A DNA stretch of 11,492 nucleotides from Phoronis ovalis (Eukaryota > Phoronida > Phoronidae). This document shows, piece after piece, positions 1 through 9,257 of the stretch. Every line of letters begins with the position of its first letter. The first letter of the stretch is position 1. The stretch lies in contig JAOXYB010052724.1 in assembly GCA_028565635.1 (NCBI GenBank), positions 1-11,492 of the forward strand. The letters are read 5' to 3'. The translations under genes were made by a program, and so were the position numbers. The notes beneath the pieces are model-generated. The model was not told the origin of the DNA and did no database searches. It was given only the letters and a program-made list of their open reading frames with translations.

Positions 1-1998
1 TTGGAGCATCATTTGAGTTGCAGTCTTGCATTGAAACAAAAATGTATTCAACCGAATACCTTTTAGTATTTATTCAATTTTATCATTTTTTAGTAACAAA
101 GCAACGCCTTTCTCAGTCATTACGTACATTGTATTTTTTCATTATTAATTTCACTTTATTATTTCCGGATAGTAATTCAACAAATTCTCATTCAGCACAT
201 TTCAACATAAATAGTTTAAATTATTCAACTTATGTAAATAAACAGTCCCGAATAAGGATATATATATTTTATAGCTAAAACAGTTTCATTGATATAACAC
301 ATCTGAATTTATAATGCAATCCAGCAATACACACGTCTGTTTCAGTGAATGTGAATGTTTCGAAAGTTATTTACTGGAATTTTAGGCAAACGACTTTGTT
401 CGTGTAAACTTCATGCTCGTACGTTGGGTTTGAGGTATGAGTATACTTTTTTCATTTTGGATTGTACGTGATTCAAAAATCAGGCTTGCTACCCACTGTC
501 TCCTTGAAGTAGGCGTCAGTACAGTGTATCGTCTTTCATTTGCATTCGAATAGTTTTAATGTTGTAAAACTTGGTTCCATCTGTATACATTTTTAGTTTT
601 AGTATTTGGTTTGTATAATTATTATTAAATATGTAAAGACTGGATTGCTTCCCATTTATTATTTATTTGTTTTAGTTACTTCTATATTCACAAAAAAATG
701 GATTCTGTCTACTTCATTTGTTGCGAAGTATGTTTGGGTCGAGCATACCTACCCCGAGGCTGCAGTGCTATTTTGAGATTTGCCAAAAACCTCTAGAAAT
801 CAAGTGTCAATTCAGGGGAATGTGCACTAGTATGACGTTATTCTGGTATTGGCACCATACAGCATGATTTTACCTTACATATTCAAAAAAACAGACTGGT
901 CTAAAAATAAAAGATAAAGAGTAATTTAATACTCTTCTTTCATTAGTTGAGCGTGACTTTATCAGTACCTTTAAATAATTTTAATCTATGCGGTAAAAAT
1001 AAAGAAAAGAAGAAAGCTCTTTGCACCGAAATTCATTTATCATGTTTCATCATCCCATTTGTATGTGTTTGTATATTGAAATATATACTTGTAAAATACT
1101 AAATTTTATTGTAGTTATCTTTGTACAATTGTATATATAAACAATTAAACGAAGATATATAGTAACGATGAAGATTAAGCTATATAGTAATCTTTACTGT
1201 TACTATGACGAAACCAGAAAAAATTATAATACCTGTTTTTGGTAATCAAAATGTTGACCTTTTGATATGTGATAAGTTATGATTTTTGTTTCTTCTCCAG
1301 TATGTACCTTTTCAAATGAGGCAATATATTTATTTGAATTTTCAATTTTGTATCCGCATTAATAGTTGGATTTTTGTATACGGTATATAACAAAAACGCG
1401 TTTTATGATTGGTGTGAGATGACATCTCTATTTTGTACAGTGTTTGTACTCTGGTATCTGAAGTGGTAATGCAGCCGTAAAGGTATTTTAGTTTTGCTGT
1501 ATAATAACGCCCGCTGTATAATTTAACAGATCTTGTCCTATATACATGTATAAACTATGGGAAATCCTAAAGTCAGCCCAGTGACAATTTATCACATATT
1601 TATATTTGTTTGGTGCGACTTTACCGGCTCCATCAGAGCATAAATATACTCTTTTATTACACACATTATGCCATACTATGATGGAATTTCTCTAAAAAGA
1701 AGATGTATTTTTACTTGACATCGAGACGTTGTAACAGATTTCGATGCAACGCATTTTACAAGCCATAATATTCACGTTTTATTTTTCACTCGTAGAGTGC
1801 ATATGCCGATATTGTTACTATAAATAGATTAATCTGCAAATAAAGGGTGTTATCCCTTGCGTTTCTTTCATGTACAATGAACTCTTCCATTTTCCAATTA
1901 CTATCTAATTAAAGACAATTATTTCTACATCTACTACAAGGTGGTTACCCACATTTATAAACAGGCCTATGTCTTGTAAACAATGAAAAAGTGATTTT
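1..1998. other. Gene-free AT-rich stretch
   Basis: No convincing exon on either strand; the 86-codon open stretch at 18-278 is T-rich and low in complexity. The + strand has many T runs and TGTA words, a texture seen in introns and long 3' UTRs, so this could be the tail of an upstream + strand gene, but nothing proves it. A perfect 12-bp palindrome AAAACGCGTTTT lies at 1393-1404 and a hairpin at 1159-1206. Confidence 0.5.
1159..1206. repeat. Short hairpin, 19-bp imperfect stem, 10-nt loop
   Basis: The arms 1159-1177 and 1188-1206 are reverse complements at 16 of 19 positions. In + strand RNA two of the three mismatches would be G-U wobbles, leaving one true mismatch. The loop is AGCTATATAG. 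The stem is shorter than that of a usual microRNA precursor, so a foldback repeat or chance is as likely. Confidence 0.55.
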
Positions 1999-2120
1999 AG
2001 TGTATTTGGTTTCATTCCTAAACAGTGCTTGCCAAAATTATGTTGACAAAATACTATAGAGTGTATTTGGTTTCATTCCTAAACAGTGCTTGCCAAAATT
2101 ATGTTGACAAAATACTATAG
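1999..2120. repeat. Perfect 61-bp tandem duplication (2 copies)
   Basis: Bases 1999-2059 and 2060-2120 are identical over all 61 positions, beginning AGTGTATTTGG and ending ATACTATAG. The lack of any difference in otherwise diverged non-coding DNA suggests a recent duplication, or an assembly artefact. No function is visible. Confidence 0.97.
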
Positions 2121-2410
2121 TCTGTTGACATTATATAACTGCTGGTATCAAAGGTTCAATTATCTGGCAGTCCAGCTGAAAGTATATTGGAGTGTGCAAA
2201 TTAGATTTCCCTGTATTCCTTGAGCAGGTGTTATTATAACTCTGTTTCCCAAATATAATGTTTAGAATGCAGTTTTTCATACTTTGCGTTTAAGCGTGCA
2301 TGTTTGATGTTCATAGTGTATAAGGTAATCAATACGTATGAGTGCCTGTCCTTTTACAGACCTTTCTTGTTGAGCAGTTAGTTTGGAATAAACATGTTTT
2401 TGGAAAAACG

Positions 2411-2694
2411 GGAGAGTCCTGTCTCCTAGTTAAAATATGACATACGTGATATTTTCAAATTCAGTCTTGGCTTACATGCATGTTGTCGTGAATTAAGTTT
2501 CGGGTGTGTATTTTGGCGTAAATACTTTTTGGAATCATTTTAACCTGTTATTTAAAATCTTCATACTTGTCTACAATGAGAAAGTTCTGTCTCCTAGTGA
2601 CTTGTGGAAAATAAGAGATAAACATGGTATACGTGCCGGTAAACAGTTCAACCTTAATTGCTTTATGTGTGTATAATCAAGAATTAAGTGTCGG
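2411..2694. repeat. Diverged duplication (about 2411-2503 and 2579-2694)
   Basis: Both units begin with GTCTCCTAGT preceded by a GAGA-type stretch (2421-2430 and 2589-2598). Both then have ATACGTG, and both end in GAATTAAG followed by T and CGG (2490-2503 and 2681-2694). The second unit is about 23 bases longer. The middle parts align only loosely, so this is an old duplication or two copies of one dispersed repeat. Confidence 0.5.
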
Positions 2695-2699
2695 ATGTT

Positions 2700-4240
2700 C
2701 CCTATACACATGTTAGAATATAAAATAATGATAATGTCATAATTGAATAACAAAATAAGATTGACATATTTATGATTTGCCCTAACAATGCAACCACCAG
2801 AGCATACAAAAGTTCAAGGCGTTAATTCACTAAGCTTGGAGTGGGTAGAATCACTTGGTCATCGAAAAGGTTTTGATTTTTTTACTTGAGTCTTACATCA
2901 CAGCTAATTCTATAAGCACATTCTAAATGAAAACTCCCCGAGACCGATTTGCTGTCTCTGTAAAGCAAGTCATTCGTCACAATCGTCACCATAGCGTAGT
3001 TAACATGTTAAAAATGGCAGTTGAGTCCTTTTTGGAAGTTTGTATTTCCTTCTTGTAAGTGCACTCAAAAACATTTTTATGGGTTTACAATTTTTCAATT
3101 TGCGTTACAAGTTAGGACAAAAAACTTTCGTACACAGTAACTTAAATTTATAGGTGTAATATCCCGGGGAATAGGATAGTTTCAACTTATCTATAACTTT
3201 AAATATAAAAGTTACAAGAATTTTTACCAAGGACTTTTCATAAATAATATTTAAGTATTTTTCTTTCTCGTTTATTTAGTGATTAAAGAATTTCCAATTT
3301 AATAGTGATATCTAATTTATCGCAAAATATACATAAAATAAGTTTTAGTTGAATTAAAAAAATTTAAAATTTGATCATGTAACCCATAAATATGAATAAA
3401 ATGTATAATAATCATAAAGAAAATTTAATTTTATTACAATTTACCACAATATTTACATTTTTATTGTGTTTGGTATGAAAGTAGATGTTAAATAAAATTT
3501 AAAGGACAAATATTCACCGTGGCAGTGAAAGCTTTATTTAAAATTGTTGCATTGTGAAACATGAAAACTATAAAATAAGGAGCAATGTATTACACATTTT
3601 ATTAGGCGTGCAATGGATGAATAACGAAGATATGATACAGATTTTATGTAAATAAAGTAGCAATCAAACTTTCAAAAACGACACATAGTGAATTATAGGA
3701 TCTATTTTTATAAAAAGTAGAGTAAAATACAAGATTCACTAATATTATTAAAATTAGAGTAAAATACCAAAATTACTAAAATACTCGAGTCACAAACTTA
3801 AAAGATAGAAACTAAAAAATAAATTATTCTACGCAACGCAAACGAGTCCTTAATTTAGATACAAATGAGTCAAATGGAATATTAATAAAGCTATCAATGA
3901 CACCTTTGTTATTAATATATCATGATAATATATATATAGAATACCTATTACAATAATTATATTGTATTAACACTATACTCTGGTAAAGCAAATTAAAGTC
4001 AGTTACACTGATTTCCTTGGGCTGTAGAGAAAAATATCGGCATGCTTTCAGATGTAATGGAACATGAAAGTCACACCACTTTAAATCAAAACAAATATAT
4101 GGAACATTATATCGCACCGAATTTTGGCAGCAGCCATAACCCAGTTTAAAAGTACTACTGTGCTTCAATAATAACTAAAAGGTTAATAATTTAAATGCTA
4201 AATAAAACTTCGGTTGATGCTCAATCATCCAAGACATCGA
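2700..4240. other. Gene-free, very AT-rich stretch upstream of the gene
   Basis: No exon is supported on either strand; the 82-codon minus-strand open stretch at 3920-4168 has no recognisable pattern. The + strand changes from T-rich to A-rich around 3250. A diverged 37-bp tandem pair lies at 3718-3791. Distal regulatory sites for the downstream gene could lie here but cannot be picked out by eye. Confidence 0.5.
3718..3791. repeat. Diverged 37-bp tandem pair
   Basis: Both units start TAGAGTAAAATAC (3718-3730 and 3755-3767) and continue with similar AT-rich sequence that has drifted apart. Confidence 0.6.
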
Positions 4241-4300
4241 GTATATATTCCTTGAGCCTTTGGTATAATATTAATATTGGTCAACTGCTCATAACGAAGT
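4240..4300 (+). promoter_or_regulatory. Weak candidate core promoter
   Basis: TATATATT at 4242-4249 lies upstream of the candidate first exon. In DNA this AT-rich such matches are frequent, no clear initiator sits at the right distance, and the true start could be elsewhere. It is listed only as the nearest candidate. Confidence 0.15.
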
Positions 4301-4326
4301 AACAAGACAACAAAGTATACATCCAG

Positions 4327-4441
4327 GTGATAACTTTTCTTTTACCTATTTTATTCATTTTAAGATTTTGTTAGAAGAATCTGTTTTAAATCAAGACAAC
4401 TTATGTACAACTTATGTTTTTAACTTTTTTTTGTATTTTAG
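4327..4441 (+). other. Possible 5' UTR intron directly before the ATG
   Basis: A long T-rich tract followed by TTTTAG ends at 4441, immediately before the ATG, and looks like a true acceptor. The best nearby donor is CCAG|GTGATA at 4326/4327, which would give a 115-bp intron. The acceptor is fairly convincing. The donor is a guess, and the first exon could instead lie much further upstream. Confidence 0.35.
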
Positions 4442-4806
4442 ATGAATTCCCGTGTTGTTTTCATTTACCTGTGCATAGCTATTTGTCTTGCACGAGATGT
4501 CGAGTCCAGTAATAAAGTAACCTGTAATGCAGGTACAGGTGATGAATGCCAAGGACGATGCGCTCTCAACCAATGTATTTGTACGAAGAAACCCAACGCA
4601 GTCGCAAGTTTGACGGATAGCGCCGCTTTGTCCAAGAGTATGGCAAATGAGGCGTCTCAACGTTTTCCAGGCTTGTTTTATACTATGGATGAAATTAAGT
4701 CCATGAAAAATAAGAATGGGGAACTCATTCCATATTACAATGCTACGTCTGGATATATGAGTTCCAACGCAAGACAGAAAAGGAGCTCCAGTGATTGCTG
4801 CGCGAC
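4442..4806 (+). CDS. Exon 1 coding part: signal peptide, prodomain and furin site
   Basis: This exon encodes residues 1-121 plus two bases of codon 122. The ATG at 4442 is chosen because it opens a clear secretory signal (hydrophobic residues 5-17) and because a strong acceptor, a T-rich tract ending in TTTTAG at 4436-4441, lies directly before it. The exon ends in AC with donor GTAAGT at 4807. Reading through the donor would stop at once (TAA at 4808-4810), leaving only C119 and C120 of the seven knot cysteines, so the unspliced 122-residue ORF is not the real product. The prodomain carries five cysteines in the pattern C-x7-C-x3-C-x4-C-x-C, then a cysteine-free linker of about 65 residues up to RQKR at 111-114. 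Confidence 0.85.
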
Positions 4807-7057
4807 GTAAGTATACCATTCTTAGAAGTTGCAGACCGCTTCATAGTACAGTTTACTTTTTGAAATATCTTTTGACTTAAAACATTAAAATCCTGGTATA
4901 AACAACGCTTCAGCAACATTACATCAATGTTTACTAAATACAGGCAGCCCACATTAATTAGAAACCCTTTTCTTTTAGTTGATCACTAAAGCCACGTTCA
5001 CTTTATTGTACATGAGAATTATAATATATTTTCATTTTGTCGGATAAGCTATGGCTAATTTTAAAACTGACCATTGACAAATAGACACCTCCTTGAACTT
5101 GATCCCCTATCAATGTATTAGCTTTGATACTGTTGTCATATGTCTCCTTAAATTAAGACCGCAATTCATTTTCCTATCCTATAACAAATTTATTATATCT
5201 ACCTTGACATTTCAAAAAACGATTCACTCAGTTATAAATCGAGACTTACAAACTATCTTCCTTTTACACCACAGCGGTTTTTTCAAGTAGACATATCCCA
5301 GTTTTTTTAAACCACATATCTGATAACCTATTGCCAAAGTGAAAACGGAATATTTATCATTCTAAATTTGTGATTTTTTTGAATTTGCTAATGATAGAAT
5401 TTTTTGTAAAAATTGTTTCAAATAAAATGCTATATGTTAAATCGCCGTCAAAATATGCGCGTTAGTGTGTCACCTACATCCCATTCATTTGGACTAAAGA
5501 AATTAGGGACGCAGCCACGTTTGATTGGGGATAATTTCCAAAGTTAAGGAAGACTTATTTTCGCGTAGTCAATCGATACTCCAAATAGGACTGGATATGA
5601 TATCATTTTTTTTTAACTTTCTAAACAACGTTCCTTTTGTAAACTACAAAAAGTATTAGTGATCACGTAAAATATAAACGAATGTTAACTCAAACCAGTC
5701 AGCTAAATGATATTCTCCGTTTCGCACGAAAAAATTGACACACCACCTCACAACTTAACATGTCACATTATAATACATATTTCATGCGCCAGTATTTGAC
5801 ATTGTTTGCGCACACGCACACACGCACACACACACAAGTGCGAATTACTCTACTTAAGAGCTCTGCACTGTTAAGGAAGAAGAAGAAGAAAACAGTCATG
5901 TTTCCCGCAGGTATCTGATAATCGCCCAGCTCATATGCTGATTAAGCTGTTTAAGAAAAAACAAAACCCAAACGAACAGAACGTACGTGGCTCATTGTCG
6001 CCAATAATTCAGGCGACTATTTCAAGAAAACGCTCTTATTAGAAAATTTTCACAAGAATGGTACACATTTCACTTTCACTTTGGTTTTACTAATATATAC
6101 GGATAATAATTTTTCTCTGCAATAGGCAATGATATAAGAGGTTAAAAAAAAAACTGTGACATAAAAACTTTATTTAAGTACGACTAAATATATGTTACAC
6201 ATGCAGTTGAAAAGGTATAATTTATCATCACCTTAGACAAATTAAATAGAAAAGTGTCAGTTTGAAAAAAAAAAAGTATAAATATATATAACACAAACTT
6301 TATTCAGACTAAGCCCAGTCTAGTATGTTGTTGATACTATCACACGATTGCTGTTGGTGATCTTTGTGCATGCGTACATATTGCTCTATTTTACAGCGTA
6401 CATGCCAATTACGTTCCCCCAGCCACGCTGTATAATATTCACGGAGCATCTAGAATCATTATTGATAGTCCTCCCCAGCTCGTACAAGCAGTGATGATAG
6501 GAACATGCCAGTGAGTATTTTCAATACAAATAATTACCACATACTGAGTAATTCTTACAACATGAAAACGTAAATTCATTACAAAGTTTAGCTGGCATTA
6601 TGATCAAGATGTAGACTATGTAGGGAAATATTAACTGTGCAATACGCCTCGAAAAATATATTATGTTAGAAAAATTTGCTGCTTTTATAAACGATTAAAT
6701 GGGAACGAATATCTTTGGAACCATTCACCCGGCCGATGTCAATTAAAAACAATGCCATAGTAGATGTCTTGCCATCTTTTTAACTATTCAATACACGTTC
6801 ATACATGGCATCCAGGGGACATATTTTTTTAAAACCCCGTTGTAGCTGTAATGGACATTGTTATATAGTTGCGTGGCCGGGTTGCGTGTCAAAGGATCGT
6901 AATTTATTTTTAATTTTGCAGATCATCTTCAACGCCCTCCTGTACCACGTGTGTTGTGGAAACTCGCCAAGTTAAGCTGTTGGTGCTTGATAACAGTTTC
7001 AGTCCAGCAATCACTTTTGACGATTTTAATATGGATGCTTACTGCAAATGTTTGTAG
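4442..7057 (+). CDS. Spätzle/neurotrophin-like cystine-knot ligand precursor (3 exons, 204 aa)
   Basis: Join 4442-4806, 6397-6510 and 6922-7057; both junctions are phase 2 and the frame stays open to the TAG at 7055-7057. Visible order: hydrophobic signal peptide (about residues 1-17 to 23), cysteine-rich stretch (C28, C36, C40, C45, C47), linker with sequon N100-A-T, R111-Q-K-R114 furin-type site, then a 90-residue mature part with C119, C120, C159, C167, C170, C201 and C203. The mature part fits the Spätzle/nerve growth factor layout: a Cys near the start, a long first segment with P-x-x-L-x-N-x-x-G and I-I-D, a Cys at the end of a V-rich strand, C-x-x-C-V before an L-L-V-L-D strand, and a final F-x-x-F ... 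Y-C-K-C-L. Members of this family are secreted, proteolytically activated, usually dimeric, and bind Toll or Trk receptors in immunity or development. Receptor and role here are unknown. IL-17 or another cystine-knot family is a weaker alternative. The family call rests on motif reading, not a search. Confidence 0.82.
5811..5836. repeat. CA/CG dinucleotide microsatellite in intron 1
   Basis: Alternating CA with three CG interruptions runs across these bases. It is an ordinary intronic microsatellite and is likely to vary in length between individuals. Confidence 0.9.
5876..5890. repeat. (GAA)5 trinucleotide tract in intron 1
   Basis: Five uninterrupted GAA units followed by AA. It is a short purine-rich tract with no visible function. 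Confidence 0.85.
6397..6510 (+). CDS. Exon 2: first half of the cystine-knot domain
   Basis: This exon is 114 bp: one base completing T122, 37 codons (residues 123-159) and two bases of codon 160. It is preceded by CTATTTTACAG and followed by GTGAGTAT. It encodes the segment with P129, P130, L133, N135 and G138, then the R-I-I-I-D stretch (141-145), P147-P148-Q149, and a V-rich strand ending in C159. That pattern of a short loop, a beta strand and a cysteine is typical of the first half of Spätzle and neurotrophin domains. The exon is too short to stand out as an ORF; it was found by carrying the frame over from exon 1. Confidence 0.83.
6511..6921 (+). other. Intron 2 (phase 2)
   Basis: The intron begins GTGAGTATTT and ends TTTTAATTTTGCAG, is 411 bp long, and splits codon 160 (CA|A, Gln). 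It holds a GC-richer patch near 6870-6900 but no feature I can name. Confidence 0.82.
6922..7057 (+). CDS. Exon 3: second half of the cystine-knot domain and stop
   Basis: This exon completes Q160 and encodes residues 161-204 and a TAG stop. It contains C167-x2-C170, the strand V177 to D183 (V-K-L-L-V-L-D), the aromatic stretch F192-D-D-F195, and C201-K-C203-L204 as the last residues. In nerve growth factor and Spätzle the terminal C-x-C pair forms the ring of the knot with the two middle cysteines, and the remaining disulfide threads through it. All six expected cysteines plus one extra are present once the three exons are joined, which is the main support for the gene model. Confidence 0.84.
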
Positions 7058-7170
7058 AAACATGTACTTTGAATATTCAATATGCCGTATTTATCTGCAC
7101 TAAAACTTGCCCTTTACAAGAACTTGAAGCACTAAAGACCCGGGAATAAAAACAGAAAACTCTCCATGAA
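7058..7170 (+). other. Predicted 3' UTR
   Basis: The interval from the stop codon to the likely cleavage region just after the AATAAA signal is about 110 bases and AT-rich. It contains one ATTTA pentamer (7089-7093) and a GAATATTC palindrome. The end is approximate because no transcript is available. Confidence 0.55.
7145..7150 (+). terminator. Polyadenylation signal AATAAA
   Basis: A canonical AATAAA lies 88 bases after the stop codon. It is followed at 7168-7190 by a T-rich tract and at 7199-7206 by a GT-rich stretch, the usual arrangement around a cleavage site. It is the first canonical hexamer after the stop. Confidence 0.65.
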
Positions 7171-7286
7171 TATCAGATTTATTTTATTATAATTTCACGG
7201 GTTGGTTAAAACTCACATTTTCAAACTAACCAACATGCTGTAAGGTAGTATTTTAGATAAATATATTGCAGTGAAGAATGTTTAAC

Positions 7287-7439
7287 TTAATTATGCAGCA
7301 AATACATCACCGCATTAGCTTGAACAGTAGCGGGAACATTAATCAACTTTTAGAACGCGAACGCTTTGTGATGATATTATAATGATATATATTAAATTTT
7401 CACAAAGCTAATGCCGTAATGCCTTTGCTGCATAACTAA
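7287..7439. repeat. Foldback (MITE-like) element with a 45-bp internal insertion
   Basis: The outer arms 7287-7321 and 7405-7439 are reverse complements at 30 of 35 positions. If bases 7322-7366 are treated as inserted, the stem runs on through TGTGA (7367-7371) pairing with TCACA (7400-7404), giving 35 of 40 paired positions around a short AT-rich loop. The 45-bp block is bounded by the same four bases, GCTT, at 7318-7321 and 7363-7366. That fits a small insertion into a pre-existing hairpin. No transposase is encoded; this would be a non-autonomous element. It begins about 120 bp after the predicted end of the gene transcript. Confidence 0.6.
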
Positions 7440-9250
7440 TGTCCTCATTACAAAATGCGGCGTACAAATGAAATACCACTATACCACAGGGTCGCATTTC
7501 GTTGCAAACGGTAGTAATATAAATTCTACAATATAAGATCTGACAGCGGATTAGTAATATATGCAGTGTTTGTACTTAGTTTTTATTTAAATTATTAGGT
7601 ATTGATGAGTTATTTACTAAGTAACAAGATTCGGGGACAATCACAATGGGAGCGCAATATTAGATTTTCGTGATGATAAATATAACTAATGAGTCTTTAA
7701 ATAAAACTGAGAGCTTTGTTTAGTAATGTTAGTTTAGTATGCAGTTGTTTTAATTTTGCATTTTTCGATTTTGTTGTTTATCGCAAAAATATCTCCATTT
7801 GAACTTTAAAAAGCTATGTCCATAATATGCAATCGCACGACCTGTTTTTTAAGAGTAAGCGCAACTGGAGTAAGAACTTGTGACTGGCTGACATTTATTC
7901 CGAATCGATGTTACTTATAAATGTTTAAAAAGTTATGTATGTACGAAATTGAAGATTACACTGCAGTAGGATTCATAAAATAGTAAAGGGCTGGTTATAA
8001 CGAACAAAATATGATATTGGGCTTTCAGCTTGACTTTTTATACGTGACTATTTATTGTAACAGTTATGTATATTTTGTATCGGTAACTCTAAAGATATTT
8101 GGATTAATAAATTACTTTAAAAAAAACAAAGTGTCTAATTTTTTCTAATCAAAACATGAAATAAACACCAAAAAATAATTACATGGGAGCGCTCTCCAAC
8201 ACGGGAAAATTTATAAGATAAACAAAATTATTATGTTAAAATACTACAAATGAAGCCAGAATTTCAAATACTTGACTCCTAATTGACATTTCCATAATAA
8301 GTAAATACATAAATAATTTGTATTCAAAACAGATTATTTGTGACTTAAAACAAAAAATAAGCTGAAGCAAGAGTGCAACCAACCCTCTGAAAACTCCTTA
8401 TATGGAGAAATTGCGAGGATATCCACCCGGTCAATATTGTAGCTTCAAAAAAGCGGGAGTACCTTTGTTTCTCTAGCCACAAACAAACAAATTTATTTAT
8501 ATATAATAAAAATAATTTGAAAATTGGCTGCTTTTCAGAAAGTGTCTGGGGCTGAACTAAAAACCTAACCCATTGGCAAGCTATTTATGGCGTAACTTTC
8601 ATCCCTTCCTAAATTGTCCAATTATCATACATAATTTAACCCTATCTGAATACATTCGGGGTCTGAAACAAACATAAATCAAGACATTTACTTTCTCATT
8701 ACATTTCGAAATTAAATTTACCTTTTACTTCTGTTATAAGTCTACGCAACATATCTTGTTACAAGATGATGTGTTGTTCGCGATGCATAGAAAGCTTTTT
8801 AATACACACCACTATTCAAAATCGAATGTTCTTTTCCCGTGGGAGCTTTTATATGATATCAAATTTTATTCTCTGTGCTTAATAAAAAAAATTAAAAATA
8901 CAGAAGGGACTGTTGATGGCGTTGAGATAGGACCGAAAACTTTCATTAGAAAAGTAAGATCATTTCAGTTTGGGACTAAATAGTATTAATTTAATGTGCT
9001 AAATTTCACTGAATCGGTATGACATCAAATAAAGATCCATTCTGATGGTAATGGGATGCACATGTATTGATATACATGTATTTAAAATTGCAACTACGTA
9101 TAAAAGCTGAATAACAATAACATTTTACAAAAAACACGTAAAACACCCATAGCATGAAGCGTTTAATATGCATATAACAGATTCATGTGCGTCAGTCCAA
9201 TTATGATTCGATTACTTACTGAAAATTTGACTCCACATGTAAATGATATA
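7440..9250. other. Gene-free AT-rich stretch
   Basis: No exon is supported on either strand. The 75-codon open stretch at 8756-8983 has no recognisable motif and base composition like its surroundings. Small features include GAGCGCTC (8187-8194) and an 8-bp inverted repeat ACATGTAT/ATACATGT at 9060-9079. Old transposon remnants may be present but I cannot identify them. Confidence 0.5.
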
Positions 9251-9257
9251 ATAATGT

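Larger units (their letters stand above)
4807..6396 (+). other. Intron 1 (phase 2)
   Basis: The intron begins GTAAGTAT and ends CTCTATTTTACAG, and splits codon 122 (AC|C, Thr). It is 1590 bp long. It contains a CA/CG microsatellite and a (GAA)5 tract but no further exon that I can support. A 65-codon open stretch at 5093-5290 has no recognisable content. Confidence 0.82.

Noticed and set aside
18-278. 86-codon + strand open frame
   Set aside because: Low-complexity F/I/S/Y-rich translation of T-rich DNA with no motif and no splice or start support.
1559-1568. GGGAAATCCT, similar to a kappa-B site
   Set aside because: It matches the consensus incompletely, is nearly 3 kb upstream of the gene, and stands alone.
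3920-4168. 82-codon minus-strand open frame
   Set aside because: No domain, no signal peptide and no splice context; likely chance.
4412-4819. 135-codon minus-strand open frame across exon 1
   Set aside because: It is the antisense shadow of exon 1, which has a signal peptide, furin site and correct splice sites on the + strand.
5093-5290. 65-codon + strand open frame within intron 1, possibly an extra exon
   Set aside because: The exon 1 to exon 2 join already completes the expected domain order, and nothing in this stretch resembles a knot segment or a prodomain.
8756-8983. 75-codon + strand open frame
   Set aside because: No recognisable family or motif and no convincing splice partner nearby; this length occurs by chance in several kilobases of such DNA.
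9060-9079. 8-bp inverted repeat ACATGTAT/ATACATGT
   Set aside because: Short and made of common words in this AT-rich DNA; too weak to report as a finding.
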